From Buddleja alternifolia (lineage: Eukaryota; Streptophyta; Magnoliopsida; Lamiales; Scrophulariaceae), in assembly GCA_019426215.1 (NCBI GenBank), contig CM033396.1:25683101-25747100 (forward strand): a stretch of DNA of 64,000 bases, in the 5' to 3' direction. Positions 11,101-20,374 of this stretch are shown one piece after another. The translations under genes and the position numbers were made by a program. The notes under the pieces were generated by a model that worked only from the letters and a program-made list of their open reading frames with translations, was not told where the DNA came from and ran no database searches. Every line of letters starts with the position of its first letter. Position 1 is the stretch's first letter.

Positions 11101-11365
11101 TTATGGAACAATCCTAGGTCTAACCCCCATTCTTTGTGATAACCAAAGCGCTCTAGCCATGACTCAAAACCCTGTTCTTCATTCAAGAACCAAACGCATT
11201 GACATGAGATACCATTTCCTTCGTGACCATGTTCAAAAGAAAGATATATCCATGCATTTTATTGGAACTGACAAACAATTGGCAGATATCTTCACCAAAG
11301 CGCTCAACGAACAACGCTTTCTCACTTTGAGAAGTGAACTAGGTATGATTGATTTAAACGCCTAA
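8134..11365 (+). pseudogene. Sirevirus pol polyprotein (SIRE 1), nearly complete but broken
   Basis: Ty1/copia pol in order. Protease has WYFDSGSSRHMTG (active Asp near 8175). A GAG-pre-integrase region with CDACQMGKQ follows. Integrase shows DDE motifs HMDLFGP (8759), IRSDHGTEF (8944) and an Asp/Glu-rich catalytic end at QQNGVAERRN (9046). RT has [10 protein letters not shown] (10419). RNase H has [18 protein letters not shown] and STAEAEYV, and the end motif is [13 protein letters not shown]. Breaks are an in-frame TGA for Trp at 9133, TAG at 9190, TGA at 9196, and a frameshift near 9580. The start is not an ATG (GTG at 8134). Most of the catalytic sequence is intact, so the copy is dead but not very old. 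Confidence 0.93.
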
Positions 11366-12184
11366 TCATCAAGCATCATACTTTATTAGACATACAATTT
11401 AGGGGGAATCGACTTGGTTTATGTCTAAAAGTTTTCTTTGCAAAACAAAACAAATGGTAGAAGTTATCAAATTTAGGGGGAACCTTAAAATTATACTTGA
11501 ACATAACTAAGTGTCAATGATCAAAAACTTTCAGATGCATGATCATCAACGCTCAGTATTCTTTTGTGTAATTTGTTGGATGCTAAACCATAAAAGGAAT
11601 TTAGCTTTAAGCGTCCATATTGTCTCCAAATAAGTGGTATTAAGCGTTGAAACTATTCCATTCAACACTTAATATAAAAATGATTTTAATCAAAAACATT
11701 CATGCATAAAACCTTTTTACACGTTCCTTGAAGTAGTGGACAGACTCAACAGTCTATTGTGTACTCTATCCACACACTTCTATCACATCAAACTGGCGGG
11801 GAATTAAAAACTTTTTCAATATGACGGTTCAGAGACAGCACGTATCAGTGTACAAACGGGCGCGTGCGTTACACTCTGAAAATGCCAAATATTTTTAAAA
11901 CTTTAACTCGGATGTCAAATCTTTATATGAGAATTACCAAATGTAACTTTTCTCCATTACACAAAACTCGCGTCCGCGGTTCATGAATTCATGGCTGAGA
12001 TTAAAACTCTTCACACGTGTGTCAATCCTACAGAGATAAGAGAACACAAGTTTCAAAAACTAACCTCTGTAATTTAAAACACAATTTGTAGAAAATTCAT
12101 TTACTTATACTAAAAAATGTCTACAAATTTACTTTCTCTTTCTCAAAAGCAAAAGCAAATCTCAGTTCATCTCTTTCACTAAAA
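11366..12184 (+). other. Spacer between pol and post-pol ORF of SIRE 1
   Basis: AT-rich non-coding sequence holding two polypurine-like motifs, ATTTAGGGGGAAT (11397) and AATTTAGGGGGAAC (11470), shortly after pol. SIRE 2 has matching motifs on the minus strand at 39921-39910 and 39850-39840. Several AAGCGT/ACGCTC motifs occur here. The upstream TAA of pol is not in the UAG-CARYYA context reported for read-through in soybean SIRE1, and 0.8 kb separates the two ORFs. Confidence 0.7.
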
Positions 12185-15100
12185 ATGGCAGCAAAGAAAT
12201 CTTCGTCTACTTCTGCCGAAGCTACCATCAAGGTTACTGAAGGCCTTGTTGTCGACTGAAAATTTTTGTATGAGCAACCTCAGATCAATCTAACTGATAT
12301 GATGGATATGGTCGTCAAAGCTGGGCTCAAGTCATTCTTGACTCAATACTCGTATCTGTTTCCAACTGAAGTGGATACCTTCTGGAGGCCTGCCAAACTT
12401 TCAGAGGACAAGAAGTCTATCTCTTGTCTAATTCTTCTATCCTCAAAGGAGCCTCCCAAGGAATTCACTCTGACTGCTGCCTCCATGGCCGAGAACTTCA
12501 AACTCCCAAATGAGGGTGGGGCACTGGATTCTATAACTTTAAAACAGATCAAGGAAGCATGGACAACCATGAGTGCGTACGACGATATACCCTACACTCA
12601 TTATTTCGAAAAGAAAGACCTGGTGTCCAAATACCGGCTATTGCCTTATTTCTGCAGGAAGATCATAGAATGCAGAGTGGGAACCTTTGATAAGGTGAAC
12701 CTAGTACAATTCCAGATGATGACTGCCATACTCTTGAACATCAAAATCAACTGGACTGAGTACTTTTTTGGAAGATTTTGGGACTGTTTAAGCGGCTCGA
12801 ATAAACCGTATGGGCTTGTCCTGAGTGACCTTTTATACAAATCACAGTGTGTATATTCTTCTGGTCTTCCGTTGAATAAGACCAAGTTGCTGGGAAAACG
12901 GATTTTGAACAATCTCTTCAATCCTCCAAAAATTGGTGGTGCTGCTAAACCACTATCTGAGCGTCTGGAAGTACGTCAAGCGTCCGATAAAGAAGCGGAG
13001 CGTCCAGTGCCAGAAGAAGCTGTGAAGCGTCTGGCTGTAACCAAGAAGAGGGCTCCCAGAAAACCCAAAGTTAAATTTGCCGTCTCCTCTCAAAAGGTTG
13101 CTGAGGAAACCGATGAGGATGCAAAGGACAAGTCACCTCTCTAAAGACGGAAGCTGGAAGGGATCATTAAACAAATAGACTTTGAAGAACCAGCTTCTGA
13201 TCCGCCCGCTCCACCGCCTAAACTCGTTGAAGGAGTCAACGTGAAGAAAATCTTCAAGCGTTCCAGGACTAGCAAGCGTCGAGCTGCTCCCGTTCTTGAA
13301 GAGTCTGAGACTGATGAGCCAAGCGCTCAAGTTACTGTTGAGCCAAGCGCTCAAAGTATTGCTGTTGAGACAAGTTCTCAAGGTAAGTTTATTTCTTCCC
13401 ACAGCATCTCTTTTCCTACATCTGTAGAAGATCCTGCTCTTATAGAGGATAGTTCCTCTCTTTCAGCTATAGTTCCAGCTGCTGCTGAAGCGTAAACTGA
13501 TATCATCCTGGATGTTGACTTGACCGAAGTCGTTACTATCGCTAAAGATGTTGCCGCAGAAGTTGCTGCAATTGAAGCTGAGGAACCTGTTCCTACAAAG
13601 GTTCAGACTTCATCTCCTGTTCAGGCTATAACAGAGGCACGCTCAGAAGGTCAGAGCGATGCTGAAGACGTTCCAGCGCCAAGACACTTCTTCCAACTCG
13701 ACCCGCTGACGACGATTGATCATTCAATCAATTATATGCCCCCAGCGCTCGAAGAAGATTTCATTCCTGCAGGATACAACAAAGAGAGATATATTGCTGC
13801 AGAGAAGGATGTTGCTCGACTGATTGATTTTGACAGTAAAATCAAAGTCATCATACAAGGCAGACAAGGAGGCCGAACTCCTAGATGTGACATGGACTTA
13901 GCATACTATCTAAATTATGGGCACAGCAAGCCAACCGGGTTCGCCCTAAGGGATTACAGCATTCGTATGTATGAGCCTCTGCGTCCTAGCTTTCTCAATC
14001 CTTCAGAGTCAGTCTTAAACAGAGAAGGCTACACACATTTCCCTCAGACTGCTCATAGCCCTGAAAATCTTGCATCAGTCCATCCACTTCGCCTGTGGAA
14101 GAATAAAGCTGCTCATGCCGGTGAGCGTCTCGAATCGTTGACGGACTTGCTTCAGACTGAAGCTGATGCCTATTTTAACAGCGTCTGGAATGCTTACTAT
14201 CAGCCTGATAGATATCGTTTTGAAGCTATCAGAGATATTCATCTGGAAGGCATTCGCGCTATGGTAACTGCTGGCACAGACTTCTGCATAAATGAAGTTA
14301 ACTGGGTTGAAGCGTATGTGGGACACAAATATACCTTCTCAGAGCTAGTCCAAGCTCCCCATCTTTTCGGCATAGGCATGCATGACAAGAAGCGACAGTT
14401 CGCCAAGTATTGCCTCAAGCAGCGTCAACAGAGAGTCGGACCTGTTCTCAAGCTCCCAATTGTTAGATATCAAATCGAACAGTGTCTGCGTCAAGAGCTT
14501 CATAGATTTTCCACTACTCCTCTTCTGTTCAACGCTCAAGCCTCTTCCAGTGGTACATCTGGTGTATTGTGTTTAAATTTTGCCCCAAGCCACTGTGAAG
14601 AAAACTTCAATCTGATGGTGAAGATTTTGACTCTTGTCTCTCTATTTGATAAGATCTTCACTGCTAATCTTAGATCTTGGAACGGCTCAGTAATCAGTCC
14701 ATTCAAAGGATATCCACTGCTCCCTTCAATCCGCAATGAGGTACTTGGTCACTATGAGTTTGTCCTCTCCCTGCTTGAAAGGAATCAAGAGCTGGCTCAA
14801 GCAATTTATCCATATCTTGAAGAATACTATATTGATTGTATACCTACACATAGGCGTCCTACGTCTCTTCCCTCCGACTACTTGATTGGATTTTCCAGAC
14901 ATTACTGTCCAGATTCACTCTTCTCCATCGCTCAAATGCTGTCCAAAGTCTTCCCAAATCATGTGCTTGATATCATTGGTCCAATACACATCAGGGCTAT
15001 TGATAGTCCCCTTCGTACATTCATCTCCGGTACTTGTATTTCCCGAACCAGACTCACTGAACTCTTGGGCTCTGCATCCACCTCTTATGCCGATCTAGCA

Positions 15101-16345
15101 CACTGGAACTTCCAATTCGATGACTTTCGTCAACCAGAGTCAACGCTTGAGGAAGCGCATGATAAATCAGCTGAAGTGTTCAAGTCTGCAGTTACAAGTA
15201 TTCCAGCGTCTGCTGAAGAACTCGTTCAAGCGTCTCCACCAGAGGATATTCCTGATGCTTCTGAACCTGTTCCTGTTGATGGTGCTGAGGATCTGTCTCT
15301 TGACATTCGAGGTACTGTTTTTGATCCAGCCCATCAAGTCTCTTTTGACTCTCTCAAACACTCATCAAGGTTCAAGCGACCGGCTCCTCAAGCAGTTCCT
15401 TCAGATGAGAGTCAATCTTTTGGTCCTCTGCTCAAATCCGTCTTGGAGAATATTAGCGCCCACGCTACTCAGAACGAAGAATCTCTCCATTGGATTAAAG
15501 ACGATTTGGCAAAGATTGAAACTCACGTAATGAGTGCCCAAATTGCTCATATGCGTAGTTCAGCTCAAGCGGCTGTTGGTGAGTGCAAGCAAGACTTTCA
15601 AGAAATGCATGCTGCAACTCAAGCAACCCAACTGGCCATGAAAGAAGAGCTTGAGAAGCATCTTGAAACCCTTGAGACCTCTATAAATGATGCTACCAGC
15701 GCCAAGCTTCTCGCTCTGTAGGAACGCTTCGACAAGCGTCTGGATGACATCACAGATTCTATGTCTCAGATTGCTCATCAGGTAAGTTTACTCACAGATC
15801 ATTTCTTAAAGTCTGATGATGGCAATAAGGGGGAAAAGAAGAAGAAAGGAGAAAAGAGGAAAGCGTCTAGTTCAAGAGCTGAAGAGCCTCCGTCTCCTAA
15901 GCGTCAAGTGCTTACTTCTACTTCTGCACTTAGTCTTCCGTCTTGGATAACTGCTCAAAGTACATCTGGAGCGCCCAGTAGTACGCTAAGCGATCCTCCT
16001 AGAGCGTTATATCCAAATCTACCAATACCTACAAGAGCCCTGCTTGAACAGTTTGACATCCCTCTTCAAAGAATGTCCATTCCAGAGCCTACAGATCCAA
16101 GAATCTTAGCTGAAGAGAGGAAGATGACTGACTTTATCCAAGCTTTTCGAATCTGCCTAAGGTATATCGTTATTGACCCAACTGACTGGGACAATCATTT
16201 TACTGCCTTCAAGAAGAGACAACAAAAAGAAAACAAGCTCATAATCAACAAAGATCATGAAGCAATGATGACCTTGGAAGACAATCTGACTGAAGCTATC
16301 CGAGCTGAAATGCCCAAGCGATACAGAGTCAGACCAAGACATTAA
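12185..16345 (+). pseudogene. Post-pol (env-position) ORF of SIRE 1, 1386 codons with four stops
   Basis: One single frame runs from MAAKKS at 12185 to TAA at 16343, broken only by TGA (12257, Trp in SIRE 2), TAA (13142), TAA (13493) and TAG (15719). No frameshift is present. Layout: residues 1-280 form a domain shared with SIRE 2 (for example QFQMMTAILLNIKINWT). A basic stretch follows (KKRAPRKPK), then acidic and Ala/Glu/Ser/Val-rich linkers. A large globular part spans about 470-970. A Gln/Glu/Lys-rich, probably coiled-coil, part lies at about 1090-1205. A KKKKGEKRK run comes next, and a conserved C-terminal 110 residues (LYPNLPIPTRALLEQFDIPL). By position it is the Sirevirus envelope-like ORF, but I see no clear signal peptide or membrane span, so its role is unknown. 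SIRE 2 keeps only the two ends. Confidence 0.8.
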
Positions 16346-16581
16346 AGCTTTCTGATTTTACATTATCTATATTCTTGTCTCTCATTTCTTCACTTGTTCG
16401 GTTGTAAAAATGCCTGTAATTCTCGATATATATAAAATGCATTTTTTTTCAGCTGAAACATCTCGTTGAAGCGTAACTAACTTTAACTAACGTTATCTAA
16501 ATCAAGCTAACTTTTACTTTTGGCTGTATAACTCTTGAACTATAAAAGAGTAAGTATTGCCATCATCAAAAAGGGGGAAAT
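16346..16581 (+). other. 3' untranslated region and polypurine tract of SIRE 1
   Basis: Short non-coding stretch ending in the polypurine tract AAAAAGGGGGAAAT next to the LTR start at 16582. The 20 bases before it (TATTGCCATCATC) are conserved in SIRE 2 on the minus strand, next to 36246. Confidence 0.85.
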
Positions 16582-18119
16582 TGTTAGGAATTTCATGTTA
16601 GATGTTTTGATGATGACAATTAAGACTTTGTGTTAGACCCCAAAATAGGTAAGTTTGATTTTAGTAGAAAATTTGTATAAGCTTTGAAGCGTTCATTTTG
16701 TAATAGGCTTATTAGGCTTTGTTTTATTTTACTTTAGATTCTTAAGCTAAGTAATCTTAGGCTAAGCGTCTGATAAATACTGAGTGAGTTTATCAGTGGT
16801 AAATTTCGAAGACTCCAGTGCCTGATTTCTGAAAGAAGATAAAAATCTCCAAGCGTCAAATTGACCAGCCACATCAAGCGTTACCTTATGGGACAGAAGT
16901 AATTTCACCTGAATTTATTTCTAAGTCCAGAAGGAGTTTAATGCAAATATTTTCAAAGCATTAAGTACCAACAGGTATTTAATTCAAATGCATTAAATGC
17001 TGATAAGAGCATTAAATGTGATAAGCACTTTTGGACGTATGGAGAAGCCAACCTATTGGACTGTCAACTATCTCAGACTGCAGCACCAACTTTTGTGCAG
17101 CAGATTTTCAGGAAAAAAGACAAAAGTTGTTCACTCGCGGAAGTGAGAGACACGCGTCTGTGCATGTGTCAAACAGACACTTTCTCCAAGAATGCCTATA
17201 AATAGGACTTCAACAACAAGCCAAAAATATAGAACATTTTAATCTTCAAGTCGAATTGCTGTTGCATTGAAGTCTCATTCCTTAAACTCTCAGAAAAGCC
17301 AGAATATTCAAGAAAACATTTCCTCTGCTTTTCTTCAATCCTGAGACAGTCAACAGATATCTCAAACATTCTTTTCAAAGAAACTACTTTCCTACTGAGA
17401 TATTTCCAAGTTGTTTGAACTTCATCAAAATCAAACAAACCGTTTTAGAAAAACCCATCCAAGCCTCGCGATCTGTGTTAAGTCAAAGTTGGATACTTGC
17501 ATCATTTCTGGGTGAAAGAAGCAAGGAGATTGAAGTGATTTGGAGCAGAAATCTGTGTGATCAAGGAGCTCAAGTCATGGACATCTATCTCTCCCTATTG
17601 TGTAGAAGATTCTGTGTGATTCTTTGAGAATCACTTTAGTGGATTCCCTCTAAGTGTTCAAGGAGAAGAAGGACGTAGTTGGGATTACATCACCCAACGA
17701 ACCTTACAAATATTGTGTTATTTACTTTTCAGTCAATTCTTTCATATCATATCATTGCATAAATTGATTAAGTAAAACACAATCAAACGCTAAGCAACTA
17801 AGAAACTTCTGGTGACGCTAAAGCTTTCAAAAGAAGACTAGAAAAATCATTCCGCTGTGCTAACACTGATTAAAGAACTGAACGCTTAAACCCACTCGAT
17901 TAAAGTATTCAAATCTTGAAGTCTAAGTTAACTCTCTAAAAACAGTCTTCATCAGACGCTTAATCTAAGCGTATATATTTCTAAGTAAACGCTCAGTCAA
18001 GCGTTCACATTTCAAGCGTCCAAACCATTTTAATACGAAACCTTTTTGAAGTCGAAAAAGACTTCAGGGTCTATTCAACCCCCCTTCTAGACCCTTTCGT
18101 ACGCCACTAAGGACCAACA
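16582..18119 (+). repeat. 3' LTR of SIRE 1
   Basis: Starts TGTTAGGAATTTCATG and ends GGACCAACA, 1538 bp. The solo LTR at 20405-21948 is the same family on the other strand. SIRE 2 shares both ends but has a longer and different LTR body. A TATA box (TATAAATA) lies at 17197. About a dozen copies of the AAGCGY/RCGCTT motif are spread along it, densest in 17780-18020. Confidence 0.92.
17197..17204 (+). promoter_or_regulatory. TATA box in LTR of SIRE 1
   Basis: TATAAATA within CCTATAAATAGGAC. The same motif is found in the solo LTR on the minus strand (about 21330-21340) and in SIRE 2, so it is the likely promoter of this family. Confidence 0.65.
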
Positions 18120-18120
18120 C

Positions 18121-19380
18121 TATGCAATCGGCACCTCCCCCACCTCCTCCATCGGTTCGTGGTAATCAACCACCCCGGGTACACACTACACCGGGACCTG
18201 TTGTCTTTCCGGACTTTTTTTACGCCATACTTCCACATTCCTTCTCATATGTTCAGGATGGTTCAAGCGGAGCCATTTTATGGTGACTCGAGAGACTCAC
18301 TTCATGACCATTTGGATCACTTTGAGAATGTGATCTCTACTATGCAATTCAACCCACGAGATCTTGATGCCATCCGCCTCCGATTGTTTTATTTCTCCTT
18401 GAAGGATGAGGGGACTCTTTGGTACAAGTCGTTACCCCCACAGTCAATTGCAACATGGGATGATCTTGTGGAGGAGTTTCTCAACAAATTCTTTCCTCCA
18501 TCAAGAATCAATGAGCTTAGAAGTGAGATCAAAGGGTTCTAATAGAAAAGGGATAAGTCCTTAACATCCACAAGGGTATGCTTCGAAAGTGCCCCGATCA
18601 CAATTATACACGAGACGAGCAAGTACAACACTTCTATAATGGAGTCTGATCTCAGATTCGATACCGACTCAATGCGGGAGCCAGTGGTGACCTTCTAGGC
18701 CTTGATAGTAGGTCCGTGTAGATTAAACTCGAGCAAATGTCTAGGGAGGATGAACTTTATCCTGAAGATGATGATGAGCTTCCTCCGCCAAATCGAAAGG
18801 TTACTTGTGTTCAAGAATTAGAAGAAGTGGTTCCCCCGGAACTGGAGGTTGAAGATGTGAATGATGTTGGGAATCATAACCGACCCCGGTTGAACTTTCA
18901 CATACCCGAAAACATCCCAAAGAGACCCATCCCCGCACAAAACGCACGACCAGGCATTTACCAAGCCCCGAGGCCTCTTTTCAACAACCCACCCCCGAGG
19001 CAAGGTAATCTCAATGTATAACGGCAAGGGTAAGTACGACCTCCCACGATCGACGAGCGACTTGATGCTCATATAAAGAAATCGGATACATCGATCAATG
19101 AATTTCGTAATATGATGAAGGATATGTTCATGGAGATGAAGGATATGAGGACACAAATGGGTCAAATATCCTCCGCGGTGAGTGGGAGAGCCCCACGGAC
19201 TATACCAAGTGACACGAAGAAGAACCCAAAAGGACAATGCCATGCAACCGCTTTAAGGGGTGGGAAGCATATGGAAAATGATGGACAAACTTTCATGACC
19301 AACGCTCACTGCTTAAAACTTTATGTCGGGATTGATGGACCAAGAGACAAAGTGTCCATCCTCTTCCGGGATCCTCCATA
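18121..19380 (+). pseudogene. Gag of Gypsy 1 (Athila-like), frameshifted, fused to pol tail
   Basis: The best part, at about 18260-18540, shows a retrotransposon gag domain (PF03732 type): GDSRDSLHDHLDHFENVIST, IRLRLFYFSLKDEGTLWYKSLP and WDDLVEEFLNKFFPPSRINELR. A proline-rich N-terminus precedes it. A stop and frameshifts follow. The frame then resumes with LRKCPDHNYTRDEQVQHFYNGV, and a later part has MRTQMGQISSAVS and NPKGQCHATALRGG, matching the C-terminal gag of Gypsy 2 (QVGQLASTVS, NPKRQCNAVTLRNG). From about 19310 it passes straight into the last residues before the pol stop (LFRDPP), so protease, RT, RNase H and integrase are absent. Confidence 0.8.
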
Positions 19381-20374
19381 ATTCTTCATCTCAAGTCGAG
19401 CTAATGACTATAAACTAGCGCCTCTTGGGACGCAACCCAAGTTCTTTCTTTTCTTTCGTTTTTCATGTCTCTAGTTTAGATTGCTTTGTTTTCTTTTGTT
19501 TAGTGTTTGTCAGTCTATGTTTAAGCTTTTTCTTTCTGGTTTTTACAGGAAATGGATTTCAACACTGCATCCCGTATCTAGGCGCCGCCTTAGCCGCGCC
19601 CAAGCGCGGTATGAATCTGAAACTCCCGCTGCTTTTGTTTACCGCGCTTCACCCACGCCTAGGCGCTGCACCAACCCCGCCTGGGAGCCACATATCCCAC
19701 GCCCAGGCATGGACTGAAGTCAGAACGTCAAAAATCATTGAAGTTTACGGTGCCTAGGCACCGTCATACGCGCGCCTAGGCGCTGCTCAGGTAATATATT
19801 TCCATTTCAGTCAACATCTTGGTCAAAATCATCATCTTCCCACTCCCACACCTCCGGTTTGTGATTTTCGGCCCTTCACCGTCGTTTTTCGCCATTGTTT
19901 TCACTGATTCTCTGTCGTGAATAGTAACCCATCACTCTCTCGCTTTTTGGGGCTAATTTTCTATCGCTGGCCATTTTTATCATTTCTAATTTTTTTAGGC
20001 CATGTGGGGCTAAGTGTTGGATATATTGTGGGTTATTGTCTGCCGTATTTATCAATTTGTGCGGTTGTGGCCGAACCTGTTGATTGTTCACGATTGGTGA
20101 TGATTTTTGGGGTATAGAAATCGCAGAATTGGGTTTCTTTGTTGCATTAGTGCAAATTTTTGTGGTAATTTCAGTTTGTAGTTGGTTTTGGGGTTAGAAT
20201 CATAGTTTTGGGGATCTTTTATCGGCTAAGCAGACTTTTGAGCCTTAATTTCAGTTTGAGGAATTTTTGGATACGGTTGTGATTGGTCGAGGACTTGGTA
20301 TGCAAATTAAGCCGTTACGCTGCCCATTTGTTGTCTAATTTGCTTAGTTCAATATGCATAAGACTGCTCCATCA
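19381..20374 (+). other. Spacer of Gypsy 1 with GCGCCTAGGCGC-type palindromes
   Basis: Begins with the conserved Athila-like block after pol (GTCGAGCTAATGAC, then CTCTTGGGACGCAACCCAAG), also seen at 44660-44715 and 51942-51990. A T-rich tract follows. Between 19570 and 19795 there are at least seven palindromic or near-palindromic motifs of the type GCGCCTAGGCGC or GGTGCCTAGGCACC, the same motif class as in the LTR. I see no supported gene. A TTT-rich run to 20374 precedes the ATG of the next ORF. Confidence 0.65.

Larger units (their letters stand above)
7726..18119 (+). mobile_element. SIRE 1: Sirevirus-type Ty1/copia element lacking its 5' end
   Basis: The order is gag C-terminus, pol (protease, integrase, RT, RNase H), an 0.8-kb spacer, a 1386-codon post-pol ORF, a polypurine tract and a 1538-bp 3' LTR. 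The copia domain order with a large extra ORF between pol and the 3' LTR is the mark of Sireviruses (SIRE/Maximus lineage). The 5' LTR and most of gag are deleted. It was inserted in Gypsy 1 just before the visible gag at 18121. Confidence 0.9.

Noticed and set aside
12185..16345. Host gene with introns
   Set aside because: GT..AG-like sites occur (13384-13426), but the frame reads through them and the ORF is repeated in SIRE 2 at the same place in the element.
17415..17627. 70-codon frame in the SIRE 1 LTR
   Set aside because: It lies inside the LTR and is not kept in the solo LTR copy in any obvious way.
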